From positions 186,001-250,000 of the forward strand of contig NZ_RHPJ01000003.1 in the NCBI RefSeq assembly GCF_004786095.1: a DNA stretch of 64,000 nucleotides, written 5' to 3'. The notes below the pieces were generated by a model, which was not told the DNA's origin, did not search any database, and saw only the letters and a program-made list of their open reading frames with translations. Shown here in pieces: positions 22,458-31,569 of the stretch (position 1 is its first letter; each line of letters opens with the position of its first letter). This DNA comes from Serinibacter arcticus (GTDB lineage: Bacteria > Actinomycetota > Actinomycetes > Actinomycetales > Beutenbergiaceae). The position numbers and the translations under genes were made by a program.

Positions 22458-24092
22458 GTGACCCAGATCCTCACCCCCACCCCGCAGCGCCGCAAGGACG
22501 CGTCGCCGCGCCGCCGTCATCCCCTCGCCATCGACGCCCGCAGCTCGGGCGGCCTCGTGGCCAAGATCGTCAGCCTCGGGCTCGTGCTCGCCCTGGCCGT
22601 CGCCCTCACGCCGACGCTCGTGGCGACCGCGAACTGGGCCTTCCTCATCATGCTGTGGGCGGTCGTGGCCGTCGTCGTCGCCGTCTACCTCACCGGCCGC
22701 ATCGTGCCGGCGAAGTACCTGCTGCCCGGCGTGCTGATGCTCGTGCTGTTCCTGATCTACCCGATCATCCTGACCTTCCAGCTCTCCACCACGAACTACG
22801 GCGACGGCACGCGCTCCAGCAAGGAGGCCGCCGTCGCCCGCATCGTCGGCACGTCCGCCGTCCAGGTGCCCGACGGTGCGGTGTACTCGCTCGTCGTCGG
22901 CACCCAGGGCGCCATCACCACCGGCCCGTTCGAGATGCTGCTGGTGGACACCGCGACGGAGCAGGCCTACGTCGGCTCCGAGGAGGAGGGGCTGACCGAG
23001 CTCCCCGCTGACACGGTCACGGTCGACGCCGGCCAGATCACCGCCGCCGAGGGCTACACGATCCTGACGCGGCAGGAGCAGAACGACCTCAGCGGTGCCG
23101 GGCAGCCGCTCGACGGCTTCGCCGTGCCGGTCAACGACGACACGGTCATCAAGGCGCAGGGCTTCCAGGCGATCGAGATGCGCACGCCGCTGATCTACGA
23201 CGAGGCGGCGGACACGATCACGAACGTCGACACGGGCGTCGTGTACACGGCCGAGCGTGCGCCGTCGGGTGACCGGTCCTACTTCGTCGACGACGCCGGG
23301 CAGCGCCTGGCCACGCAGTCGTGGTCGGAGAACGTCGGGACCTTCAACTTCGAGCGCATCTTCTCCGACCAGCGGATCACGGGGCCGTTCCTGTCGATCC
23401 TGGGCTGGACCCTCGTGTTCGCGGTCGGCTCCGTCGGCAGCACGTTCGCGCTCGGGCTGCTGCTGGCCGTCACGCTCAACGACACCCGGATGCGCGGTCA
23501 GCGCGCCTTCCGGTCGTTCCTGATCATGCCGTACGCCATCCCGGGCTTCATCTCGCTGATGGTCTGGGCGGGCTTCTGGAACCGCGACTACGGCCTCGTC
23601 AACGACATGCTCGGCACGGGCATCGACTGGTTCGGTGACGCCACCTGGGCGAAGGTCGCCGTGCTCCTGACGAACCTGTGGATGGGCTTCCCCTACATGT
23701 TCCTCATCTGCACCGGCGCGCTGCAGTCGATCCCGTCCGACCTCAAGGAGGCGGCCTCGATCGACGGCGCGACCGGGTTCGGCCAGTTCCGGCGCATCGT
23801 CTTCCCGCTGCTCCTGGTCTCGACGGCCCCCCTGCTGGTGAGCTCGTTCGCGTTCAACTTCAACAACTTCAACGCGATCCAGCTGCTCACGAAGGGTGGT
23901 CCGTTCAGCCCGGACAACCCGACGGCGGGCGGCACCGACATCCTCATCAGCTACACCTACCGGCTCGCGTTCGGCAGCGGCGGTTCCCAGATCGGCTTCG
24001 CCTCGGCCGTCTCGGTGCTCCTGTTCGTCCTCACGGGTGTGCTCGCCGCCATCCAGTTCCGGGGTACCCGCAAGCTCGAGGAGATGAACTGA
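22458..24092 (+). CDS. malF: Maltose-type ABC transporter permease (MalF-like)
   Basis: 544 residues from GTG 22458. Membrane helices near residues 30-70 and 85-105 precede a long extracytoplasmic domain (~110-300), matching the MalF P2 loop that docks the binding protein. About five more helices follow with the ABC loop EAASIDGATGFGQFRRIVFP, which contacts the ATPase. It pairs with MalG, encoded 1 bp after its stop. Confidence 0.94.
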   Translation: MTQILTPTPQRRKDASPRRRHPLAIDARSSGGLVAKIVSLGLVLALAVALTPTLVATANWAFLIMLWAVVAVVVAVYLTGRIVPAKYLLPGVLMLVLFLIYPIILTFQLSTTNYGDGTRSSKEAAVARIVGTSAVQVPDGAVYSLVVGTQGAITTGPFEMLLVDTATEQAYVGSEEEGLTELPADTVTVDAGQITAAEGYTILTRQEQNDLSGAGQPLDGFAVPVNDDTVIKAQGFQAIEMRTPLIYDEAADTITNVDTGVVYTAERAPSGDRSYFVDDAGQRLATQSWSENVGTFNFERIFSDQRITGPFLSILGWTLVFAVGSVGSTFALGLLLAVTLNDTRMRGQRAFRSFLIMPYAIPGFISLMVWAGFWNRDYGLVNDMLGTGIDWFGDATWAKVAVLLTNLWMGFPYMFLICTGALQSIPSDLKEAASIDGATGFGQFRRIVFPLLLVSTAPLLVSSFAFNFNNFNAIQLLTKGGPFSPDNPTAGGTDILISYTYRLAFGSGGSQIGFASAVSVLLFVLTGVLAAIQFRGTRKLEEMN

Positions 24093-24093
24093 C

Positions 24094-25056
24094 ATGACCT
24101 CCGCCCCCACCCCCACCGCCGCGACGGTCGCGACCACCGCCGTCGTCAAGCCCTCCCCGCGCGGCCGCCGTCGCCCGCCGAAGGGCGCGCCCGCCGACCG
24201 CCTCACGGGTGCCCGCTGGTGGCGCACCCTCTCGTGGCGCTACCTCGTCGGCGTCGTGGCGTGCATCTACGCCGTCATCCCGATCCTGTACATCGTCTCG
24301 GCGTCCCTCAACCCGATCGGGTCCGTCGCCTCGACCGACCTCATCCCCACGGTGGTCAGCTTCGCCAACTTCGAGCAGCTGTGGAACAACCCCTCCCGGC
24401 CGTTCTTCCGGTGGGCGCTGAACACCGTGGTGGTGGCGCTGGTCGTGGTCGTCGTCCAGCTGATCTTCAGCTGCTTCGCCGCCTACGCGTTCTCGCGCTT
24501 CCGCTTCCGGGGTCGCCGCGCGGGACTGCTGTCGCTGCTGCTGATCCTGATGTTCCCGCAGATCCTCGTGACGGTCGCGCTGTTCCAGATGTTCAGCATC
24601 GTGGGTGAGGTGCTCCCGGCGTTCGGCCTCGACACGCTCCCGGGCTACATCCTCATCATGCTGGGCGGCTCGCTCGGCCAGGTCTACCTGATCAAGGGCT
24701 TCTTCGACACCGTCCCGATCGAGCTCGACGAGGCGGCCAAGATCGACGGGGCGAGCCACCTGCAGGTGTTCTTCCGCATCCTGCTGCCGCTGCTGCAGTC
24801 GATCCTGGTGATCTCCGGACTGCTGGTGTTCGTCGGCGTGATCGGGGAGTTCCTGCTGGCCTCGATCTTCCTGCGCTCCACCGACGTCAAGACGATCGCC
24901 GTCGGCATGCAGGGTGTCCTCGCGGCCGACCAGTCCAACAACCTCGGCTGGTTCGCGGCCGGATCCGTGGTGATCGCCGTCCCGATCATCCTGCTGTTCC
25001 AGTACCTCCAGCGCTACATCGTCGGGGGCATCACGGCGGGAGCCGTGAAGGGATGA
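24094..25056 (+). CDS. malG: Maltose-type ABC transporter permease (MalG-like)
   Basis: 320 residues from ATG 24094. Six membrane helices; the ABC loop is EAAKIDGASHLQVFFRILLP. The basic, Pro-rich N-terminus is cytoplasmic. The C-terminal GGITAGAVKG is the typical MalG ending that reaches toward the ATPase. Its stop overlaps the ATG of the next gene (ATGA). No ATP-binding subunit is encoded in the locus, so it must use one made elsewhere, as known for MsiK in Streptomyces. Confidence 0.95.
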   Translation: MTSAPTPTAATVATTAVVKPSPRGRRRPPKGAPADRLTGARWWRTLSWRYLVGVVACIYAVIPILYIVSASLNPIGSVASTDLIPTVVSFANFEQLWNNPSRPFFRWALNTVVVALVVVVVQLIFSCFAAYAFSRFRFRGRRAGLLSLLLILMFPQILVTVALFQMFSIVGEVLPAFGLDTLPGYILIMLGGSLGQVYLIKGFFDTVPIELDEAAKIDGASHLQVFFRILLPLLQSILVISGLLVFVGVIGEFLLASIFLRSTDVKTIAVGMQGVLAADQSNNLGWFAAGSVVIAVPIILLFQYLQRYIVGGITAGAVKG

Positions 25057-26981
25057 CGCCCCCCACCCTCCGAGACGTCCACCACGACGGCTCGGCGCGC
25101 TTCGTCGCGCCCGGCCCGTACGAGCTCGGCGGCACCGTCGCGCTGCGCGTGCTGGTGCCCGACCTCGCCGACGGGCGCGACGGCGTCGAGCGCCTCGTCC
25201 TGCGGTCGCTGCGCGACGGCGAGCCGCACCTCGCGCCGGCACGCCGCGGCGCCCGCACCGCGGGCGGACGCTGGTGGCACGTGGACATGCGATCGACGAA
25301 CCCGGTGATGAGCTACCGCTTCTTCCTGGGCGGGCCCGACGGCGCCTACCGCTGGCTGAACGCCGAGGGGGTGCACGGGCGCGACACGTCCGACGGCGCG
25401 GACTTCCTGCTGCGCATCGACCGGTCACCGCCCGCGTGGGTGGCGGACCAGGTGGCCTACCAGGTCTTCCCCGACCGGTTCGCACGGTCCTCGCCCGACA
25501 CCGTGCCGCCCGCGTGGGCGGTCGAGGCCGCGTGGGACGAGCCGGTCATCGGCTCCGGGCCGGGCGTGGAGCGCCAGTGGTACGGCGGCGACCTCGACGG
25601 TGTCGTCGCTCGTCTGGACCACGTCGTCGAGCTCGGCGCCGGGGTGCTCTACCTGACGCCCGTCTTCGAGGGGCGCTCCAACCACCGCTACGACGCCGTC
25701 ACGTTCGACCGCGTCGACCCCGCGCTGGGCGGGGACGACGCGCTGCGGCGCCTCATCGCGGCGGCGCACGAGCGCGGGTTGCGCGTGCTCGGCGACCTCA
25801 CGACCAACCACACGGGTCGCGAGCACGACTGGTTCCTCGCGGCGCAGGCCGATCCCGGTGCGCCGGAGGCGGCGTTCTACCGCTTCCGCGACCACCCCGG
25901 CGACTACGTCTCGTGGCTCGACGTGCCCTCGCTGCCCAAGCTCGACCACCGCAGCGAGGAGCTCCGCGCGCGGCTGTACCGCGGCGAGGGCTCGGTCGTC
26001 GCGCGCTGGATCGAGGCCGGTCTCGACGGGTGGCGCATCGACGTCGCCAACATGACAGGACGCCTCGGGGCGGACGACCTGGCCCACGAGGTGGCTCGCG
26101 AGATCCGAGCGACGATGCACGCCGTCGACCCGGACGCGTGGCTGCTGGCCGAGCACGGGCACGACGCGGCCGCCGACCTGACCGGGGACGGTTGGGACGG
26201 GACGATGGACTACCAGGGCTTCACGCGGCCGCTGTGGGTGTGGTTGAACGGTGGGGCGCCGGGGGCCGGCGCCGGCGCCGTCGAGCACGGGCTGCACTTC
26301 CTCGGCCTGCCCGTCGACATCCCGGTGCTCGGCGCCGACGAGGTCACCCGGACGATGCGCGAGGTGCACGCCGCGATGCCGTGGGCGGCGTTCGCCGCCT
26401 CGACGATGCACCTCGACTCGCACGACACCCCGCGGTTCCGGACCGTCGCGGGCGGCGGGGTGAAGGGCGGTGTCGACCTCGCCGGCGCCGGCCGGGACCT
26501 GCACCTGCTCGGCCTCGCGCTGCAGATGACGATGCCGGGGGTGCCGTCGGTGTTCGCGGGTGACGAGATCGGGCTCACCGGCACGAACGGCGAGCACGCG
26601 CGCACCCCGTTCCCGTGGGACCGCGACGCGTGGGACGCCGCGACGTGGGAGGCCTACCGCACCTGGGTGGCCCTGCGTCGGGACAGCGTCGCGCTGCGGC
26701 GCGGCGGTCTGCGGTGGGCGCACGTCGGCGTCGACTCGCTGACCTTCGTGCGCGAGCACGCCGAGCAGCGGCTGCTGGTGCACGTCGCGCGGGCCGACGG
26801 CGAGGAGGTCCGCCTCCCGCTGGCACTCCTGGGTGGCGCCACGCCGGTGGTCCGCGAGGGTGCGGCGACCCGGATCGAGGGCGACGCCGTCGTGCTGCCC
26901 GCGGTGCGCGGTGCGCACGTGTGGGAGCTCGCCCTCGACGAGGGCTGGAACGAGACCGAGAACGCCGAGGAGGCACCGTGA
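25053..26981 (+). CDS. GH13 alpha-glucan hydrolase (cyclomaltodextrinase/neopullulanase-like)
   Basis: 642 residues, no signal peptide, so cytoplasmic. An N-terminal beta-sandwich (~1-125) precedes the GH13 barrel. Catalytic residues by position: Asp330 in GWRIDVAN, Glu367 in LLAEHGHD, Asp458 in HLDSHDTPRF. The first conserved region reads GDLTTNHTG. The N-terminal domain plus GH13 barrel is the layout of enzymes that open cyclodextrins or cleave short maltodextrins. It overlaps malG and the next GH13 gene by 4 bp each. Exact specificity cannot be read from sequence. Confidence 0.92.
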   Translation: MTPPTLRDVHHDGSARFVAPGPYELGGTVALRVLVPDLADGRDGVERLVLRSLRDGEPHLAPARRGARTAGGRWWHVDMRSTNPVMSYRFFLGGPDGAYRWLNAEGVHGRDTSDGADFLLRIDRSPPAWVADQVAYQVFPDRFARSSPDTVPPAWAVEAAWDEPVIGSGPGVERQWYGGDLDGVVARLDHVVELGAGVLYLTPVFEGRSNHRYDAVTFDRVDPALGGDDALRRLIAAAHERGLRVLGDLTTNHTGREHDWFLAAQADPGAPEAAFYRFRDHPGDYVSWLDVPSLPKLDHRSEELRARLYRGEGSVVARWIEAGLDGWRIDVANMTGRLGADDLAHEVAREIRATMHAVDPDAWLLAEHGHDAAADLTGDGWDGTMDYQGFTRPLWVWLNGGAPGAGAGAVEHGLHFLGLPVDIPVLGADEVTRTMREVHAAMPWAAFAASTMHLDSHDTPRFRTVAGGGVKGGVDLAGAGRDLHLLGLALQMTMPGVPSVFAGDEIGLTGTNGEHARTPFPWDRDAWDAATWEAYRTWVALRRDSVALRRGGLRWAHVGVDSLTFVREHAEQRLLVHVARADGEEVRLPLALLGGATPVVREGAATRIEGDAVVLPAVRGAHVWELALDEGWNETENAEEAP

Positions 26982-28270
26982 CCAACCCGACGCGACAGAC
27001 CGTCGTCCACCCCGCGTGGAGCCGTGACGCCGTCATCTACCAGGTCAACACCCGCCAGTTCACGCCCGAGGGCACGCTCGCGGCCGCGCGCGATCAGCTG
27101 CCGCGACTGGCCGGGCTGGGCGCGCGGATCGTCTGGCTGATGCCGATCCACGAGATCGGCGAGGTCAACCGCAAGGGCAGCCTCGGCAGCCCGTACGCGG
27201 TGAAGGACTACTACTCCGTCAGCAGCGAGCTCGGCACCCTCGCCGACCTGCGCGCCTTCGTCGACGACGCGCACGAGCTCGGGCTGAAGGTCATCCTGGA
27301 CTGGGTCGCGAATCACACGGCGTGGGACAACCCGCTCGCGACCGAGCGCCCCGAGCTCTACAGCCGCAGCTGGGACGGGGAGCTCACCCCGACACCCTGG
27401 TGGGACTGGGACGACATCATCGATCTCGACTACTCGGCACCGGGGATGCGCGAGTACATGCGCGACGCGATGGTGCACTGGGTGCGGGAGGCCGACGTCG
27501 ACGGGTTCCGCTGCGACGTCGCCGGATTCGTGCCGACCGACTTCTGGGAGGACGTCCGCGACGCGCTCGAGCAGATCAAGCCGGTCTTCATGCTCGCGGA
27601 GTGGGAGTCGCGCGAGCTGCACGAGAAGGCGTTCGACATGACGTACGCGTGGTCGTGGAACTCCACCATGCACGAGATCGCGCACGGGAAGGCCGACGTC
27701 GAGGCGCTGCGGGTCTACTACGCCTGGAACGACCGCGCCTACCCGCGCGAGGCGATCCGCATGCTGTTCGTGTCCAACCACGACAAGAACTCGTGGGAGG
27801 GCACCGAGTTCGAGCAGTTCGGTGAGGCGCTGGAGGCAGCCGTGGTGCTGTCGGTGGTGAGCGACGGCATGCCGCTGATCTACAACGGGCAGGAGGCGGG
27901 GAACGAGCGTCGGCTGGAGTTCTTCGAGCGGGACCCGATCACGTGGCGCGAGCACCCCATGGGGGAGCTGTACCGCCGCCTGTTCGCGCTCAAGCGCGAG
28001 ACCCGGGCGCTGCACAACGGGGCGTGGGGTGCACCGATGATCGAGGTGCGCACGTCGGACCCGAACCAGGTGCTGGCGTTCGTGCGCGACAGCGGACAGG
28101 ACGCGGTGCTCGCCGTCGTCAACCTGTCGGCCGTCGCCCGCGAGGTCGAGCTGCGCCGCGGCCCGGTCGCGGGCACCTGGCGCGACCTGGCGACGGGCGA
28201 GGAGCTGGACGTCGCGCCGGGCACGACCCTGACGCTGGCCGCGTGGGGCTGGCGGGTCCTGACGCGCTGA
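26978..28270 (+). CDS. GH13 alpha-amylase-family enzyme, cytoplasmic
   Basis: 430 residues from GTG 26978, which overlaps the upstream stop. Without a signal peptide it acts in the cytoplasm. Catalytic triad: Asp180 in GFRCDVAG, Glu208 in MLAEWESR, Asp269 in VSNHDKNSW. Region I reads LDWVANHTA. The barrel begins at the N-terminus (VIYQVNTRQFTPEG) and a short C-terminal beta domain ends the protein. It is probably a maltodextrin-cleaving alpha-amylase or glucanotransferase working with the preceding enzyme. The trp-rich loop WWDWDDIIDLDY is a family feature of this subgroup. Confidence 0.92.
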   Translation: MTNPTRQTVVHPAWSRDAVIYQVNTRQFTPEGTLAAARDQLPRLAGLGARIVWLMPIHEIGEVNRKGSLGSPYAVKDYYSVSSELGTLADLRAFVDDAHELGLKVILDWVANHTAWDNPLATERPELYSRSWDGELTPTPWWDWDDIIDLDYSAPGMREYMRDAMVHWVREADVDGFRCDVAGFVPTDFWEDVRDALEQIKPVFMLAEWESRELHEKAFDMTYAWSWNSTMHEIAHGKADVEALRVYYAWNDRAYPREAIRMLFVSNHDKNSWEGTEFEQFGEALEAAVVLSVVSDGMPLIYNGQEAGNERRLEFFERDPITWREHPMGELYRRLFALKRETRALHNGAWGAPMIEVRTSDPNQVLAFVRDSGQDAVLAVVNLSAVAREVELRRGPVAGTWRDLATGEELDVAPGTTLTLAAWGWRVLTR

Positions 28271-28276
28271 CCCCCT

Positions 28277-28345
28277 CACCCGCGAGAACGTCCTGGCTCG
28301 CGCCACGGCCGACCGGAACGCGAGCCGGGACGTTCTCGGCGGGTG
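28277..28345. repeat. Long intergenic palindrome between convergent genes
   Basis: Arms 28277-28302 and 28319-28345 pair almost fully, with one bulge and one G-U pair, around a 16-nt loop. The outer part (CACCCGC then GAGAACG) is nearly identical to the palindrome at 51576. It lies between the ends of two convergent GH13 genes and could terminate both. Confidence 0.85.
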
Positions 28346-28366
28346 GGTGGGAAGAGGGGGATCCGC

Positions 28367-30151
28367 TCAGTCGGGGCCGAAGGGCTTGCGCCCGACCTCG
28401 CTCTGCGTGCGCAGGGCCCAGAGCGTCGCGTCGCCGGGGAGGAAGATCGCGCCGTCGCCGTGCTGGTCCAGCTCGATGCTGCTCAGCAGCGGCTCGAGAC
28501 CCTCCGGCAGGCGGATCTGCTCCGCGCCCGTGTTCGCCAGCACCACGAGCTCGCCGTTGGCCAGGCCCAGGACGTCGGGGTGGTCGACGTCGATCCACGC
28601 CAGGCCGCCCGAGCCGAGCGCGTAGTCACGGCGCATGCGGAGCGCACGCCGGTAGAACTCGTACGTCGAGGCCGGGTCGCCCTTCTGGGCGTCCAGGGCG
28701 TAGCGCCCGTACTCCTCGGGCTGGGGGAGCCAGCTCTCTCCGGTGGGGGAGAACCCGAACGACGGCGCCGCCGCCTCCCACGGGATCGGCACGCGGCACC
28801 CGTCGCGGCCGAGGCCACCGCCGCGCGCGATCGTCGGGTCCTGGCGGACGTCGAACGGCAGCCGCGTCGCCTCCGGCAGGCCGAGCTCCTCGCCCTGGTA
28901 GAGGTAGGCGGAACCGGGCAGCGCCAGCATGAGCAGGGTGGCGGCGCGGGCGCGGCGCAGGCCGAGCTCGGCGTCGGGCTGCCGGTCGTCGGGCCCGACG
29001 GGTTCGACGTTGCCGCCCGCCGAGGGCAGGCCGAAGCGCGTGGCGTGCCGCACGACGTCGTGGTTGGACAGCACCCAGGTGGTCGGGGCGCCCACGGTGT
29101 CGTTGACCTGCACCGAGTGCTCGATCACGCCGCGCAGCTCACCCGCGTGCCAGTGCGAGGCGAGGAAGGCGAAGTTGAACGCCTGCTGCATCTCGTCGGG
29201 CCGCACGTACTTCGCCAGCTCCGGCAGCGGGGAGACCCAGGCCTCGGCCACGAGCATCTTGTCGGCGCCGTACTCCGCGAGCACACCGTGCCAGTCGCGG
29301 TAGATCTCGTGCACGCCCGGCTGGTTCCACATCGGGCCGGCGTTGCCGAGGTCGACGTCGTCCTGCGCGTCGGGCCCGGACTCCTCCGTCTCGCCGGACT
29401 CCGCCTCGGAGATCATCGCCGAATGACCGGCCCAGTCCGGCAGGCCCTCCTCCTTGACCATGCCGTGCGCGACGTCGACGCGGAACCCGTCCACGCCGCG
29501 GTCCAGCCAGAACCGCAGCACGTCGCGGAACTCCTGGCGGATCTCCTCGTTGGCCCAGTTCAGGTCGGGCTGGCGGACGTCGAAGATGTGCAGGTACCAC
29601 TGGCCGGGGGAGCCGTCGGCGTTGGTGGTGCGGGTCCAGGCGGGTCCGCCGAACACGCTCTCCCAGTTGTTGGGCGGCAGCTCGCCGGCCTCGCCGCGGC
29701 CGTCGCGGAACATGTACCGCTCGCGCTCGGGGCTGCCGGGGGCGGCGGCCAGCGCCTGCTGGAACCAGACGTGGGCGTCGGAGGTGTGGTTCGGCACGAG
29801 GTCGACGACGACGCGCAGCCCCAGCTGGTGCGCGCGGTCGAGCAGCGCGTCCGCGTCGGCCAGGGTGCCGAAGATCGGGTCGACGTCGCGGTAGTCGGCG
29901 ACGTCGTACCCGTGGTCCGCCTGCGGTGAGGTGTAGAACGGCGAGAGCCACAGGGCGTCGACACCGAGGCGGGAGAGGTGGCCGAGGCGCGCCGTGATGC
30001 CGGGCAGGTCGCCCAGTCCGTCGCCGTTGCTGTCGGCGAACGAGCGCGGGTAGACCTGGTAGATGACGGCCGTGTGCCACCACTGCAGGGTGCCGGTGCG
30101 GGGCACCGAGACGGGCTGGGTGGTGTAGATGGCCGGGGCGGTGGCGCTCAT
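28367..30151 (-). CDS. GH13 alpha-glucosidase
   Basis: 594 residues from ATG 30151. Barrel start WWHTAVIYQVYPRSFADSNG and region I DLVPNHTSD are those of oligo-1,6-glucosidase/alpha-glucosidase subfamilies. Catalytic residues: Asp226 (GFRVDVAH), Glu303 (VAEAWV), Asp365 (SNHDVVRH). A C-terminal beta domain follows. No signal peptide. It should release glucose from maltose or short dextrins imported by the neighbouring transporter. It is convergent with that operon and has its own promoter. GGAGGG sits directly against the ATG, too close to act as a ribosome site, whereas GACAAT 6 nt upstream fits a leaderless start. Confidence 0.95.
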   Translation of the reverse strand: MSATAPAIYTTQPVSVPRTGTLQWWHTAVIYQVYPRSFADSNGDGLGDLPGITARLGHLSRLGVDALWLSPFYTSPQADHGYDVADYRDVDPIFGTLADADALLDRAHQLGLRVVVDLVPNHTSDAHVWFQQALAAAPGSPERERYMFRDGRGEAGELPPNNWESVFGGPAWTRTTNADGSPGQWYLHIFDVRQPDLNWANEEIRQEFRDVLRFWLDRGVDGFRVDVAHGMVKEEGLPDWAGHSAMISEAESGETEESGPDAQDDVDLGNAGPMWNQPGVHEIYRDWHGVLAEYGADKMLVAEAWVSPLPELAKYVRPDEMQQAFNFAFLASHWHAGELRGVIEHSVQVNDTVGAPTTWVLSNHDVVRHATRFGLPSAGGNVEPVGPDDRQPDAELGLRRARAATLLMLALPGSAYLYQGEELGLPEATRLPFDVRQDPTIARGGGLGRDGCRVPIPWEAAAPSFGFSPTGESWLPQPEEYGRYALDAQKGDPASTYEFYRRALRMRRDYALGSGGLAWIDVDHPDVLGLANGELVVLANTGAEQIRLPEGLEPLLSSIELDQHGDGAIFLPGDATLWALRTQSEVGRKPFGPD

Positions 30152-30157
30152 CCCTCC

Positions 30158-30163
30158 ATTGTC
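30158..30163 (-). promoter_or_regulatory. -10 element of the alpha-glucosidase gene (leaderless type)
   Basis: On the minus strand GACAAT ends 6 nt before the ATG at 30151. Confidence 0.5.
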
Positions 30164-30225
30164 GCGGCGGCGCGCGGGAGGGCCAAATCCCGGGAGACCG
30201 AGATGTCCACCACCGACACGCCCAC

Positions 30226-30231
30226 TAGGCT
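30226..30231 (+). promoter_or_regulatory. -10 element of dgt (leaderless type)
   Basis: TAGGCT ends 7 nt before ATG 30239. Confidence 0.55.
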
Positions 30232-30238
30232 GGGAGCG

Positions 30239-31513
30239 ATGTCCTGGCAACCGCCCCTCACGATGCACGCCTCCGGCGTGAACGACGTCGACCGGTGGCT
30301 GCCGGAGGTCTCCAAGAACGTCCGCCGCTCGCCGTACGAGCGCGACCGCGCCCGCCTGCTGCACTCCTCGGCCCTGCGCCGCCTCGGGGCCAAGACCCAG
30401 GTCCTGGCCCCCAGCACCGACGACTTCGTCCGCACCCGGCTCACGCACTCGCTCGAGGTCGCGCAGGTGGGCCGCGAGCTGGCCAAGCAGCTGGGGTGCG
30501 ACCCCGACGTCGTGGACACCGCCTGCCTCGCGCACGACCTGGGCCACCCGCCGTTCGGCCACAACGGAGAGGCGGCGCTCGCGGCCGTGTCCGAGGAGGC
30601 CGGCGGTTTCGAGGGCAACGCCCAGACCCTGCGCATCCTGACGCGGCTCGAGCCGAAGGTCTTCCGCGAGGACGGCCGCTGCATCGGCCTCAACCTCACG
30701 CGCGCCAGCCTGGACGCCTCGGCCAAGTACCCGTGGCGGCGCGAGGACGCCCCGCGCCGGGTGGACGGTCGCCGGAGCCGCAAGTTCGGCGTCTACGACG
30801 ACGACCTCGAGGTGTTCGCGTGGCTGCGGGCCGGTGCCCCCGAGCGCACCACGTGCCTCGAGGCCCAGGTCATGGACCTGGCCGACGACGTGGCCTACTC
30901 GGTCCACGACGTCGAGGACGCCATCGTGGGGTGGCGCGTGGAGCCCCGACGGCTGCGCGAGCAGGCGGAGCAGGACCGCGTCGTCGCGCAGGTGCGCTCC
31001 TGGTACGACCCGCCGGAGTCGGACGACGAGCTCGGCGCCGCCCTCGAGCGGCTGCTCGCCGGCGCGCTGTGGGTCGAGGCGTACGACGGCACGCGCGTCA
31101 GCCTCGCCCACGTCAAGGACATGACCTCGCAGCTCATCGGCCGGTTCGTCGGCGGCAGCGTGGACGCCACGCGCGCCAGCCACGGGTCCGGCGACCTCGG
31201 CCGCTACTCCGCCCGGCTCGAGGTCACACCGGGCACGCGCGCCGAGATCGCCGTGCTCAAGGGCATCGCGGCCCTGTACGTGATGGCGCCGCGCGAGAAC
31301 GAACCGCTCTACCGCTACCAGCGCCAGATCATCACCGAGCTGGTCGAGGTGCTCTCGGAGCGCGCCGAGCTGACGCTCGAGGCGCACTTCCTGGAGGACC
31401 ACCGGGAGGCGGCCGACGACGCGGCGCGGCTGCGCGTCGTCGTCGACCAGGTGGCCTCGCTCACCGATCTGTCGGCGATGGCCTGGCACGCTCGGCTCGT
31501 CCCCGCGCCGTAG
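30239..31513 (+). CDS. dgt: Deoxyguanosinetriphosphate triphosphohydrolase-like protein
   Basis: 424 residues from ATG 30239, fixed by the -10 hexamer 7 nt upstream. HD-domain phosphohydrolase: TRLTHSLEVAQVGREL supplies the first His, CLAHDLGHPPFGHNGE the HD pair, and MDLADDVAYSVHDVED the last Asp. The family removes triphosphate from dNTPs and helps control nucleotide pools. In many Actinomycetota dgt is immediately upstream of dnaG; here one LLM oxidoreductase gene lies between them. Confidence 0.95.
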   Translation: MSWQPPLTMHASGVNDVDRWLPEVSKNVRRSPYERDRARLLHSSALRRLGAKTQVLAPSTDDFVRTRLTHSLEVAQVGRELAKQLGCDPDVVDTACLAHDLGHPPFGHNGEAALAAVSEEAGGFEGNAQTLRILTRLEPKVFREDGRCIGLNLTRASLDASAKYPWRREDAPRRVDGRRSRKFGVYDDDLEVFAWLRAGAPERTTCLEAQVMDLADDVAYSVHDVEDAIVGWRVEPRRLREQAEQDRVVAQVRSWYDPPESDDELGAALERLLAGALWVEAYDGTRVSLAHVKDMTSQLIGRFVGGSVDATRASHGSGDLGRYSARLEVTPGTRAEIAVLKGIAALYVMAPRENEPLYRYQRQIITELVEVLSERAELTLEAHFLEDHREAADDAARLRVVVDQVASLTDLSAMAWHARLVPAP

Positions 31514-31556
31514 CGCCACCCGCCTACCCACACCGTCGGCCGCGCGGCACGCGGCG

Positions 31557-31562
31557 TAACGT
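31557..31562 (+). promoter_or_regulatory. -10 element of the LLM oxidoreductase gene (leaderless type)
   Basis: TAACGT ends 7 nt before ATG 31570. Confidence 0.5.
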
Positions 31563-31569
31563 GGATCAC

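Noticed and set aside
20703-24227. A very long minus-strand open frame opposite malE and malF
   Set aside because: It is rich in Arg, Gly and Asp with no recognisable domain, lies opposite well-supported genes, and is the usual antisense by-product of GC-biased third positions.
28277-28345. Insertion-sequence end or MITE
   Set aside because: No target duplication or transposase is visible, and the rim-sharing copy at 51576 has an unrelated core.
30149-30163. GGAGGG as ribosome binding site of the alpha-glucosidase gene
   Set aside because: It touches the ATG, leaving no spacer; a leaderless start after GACAAT fits better.
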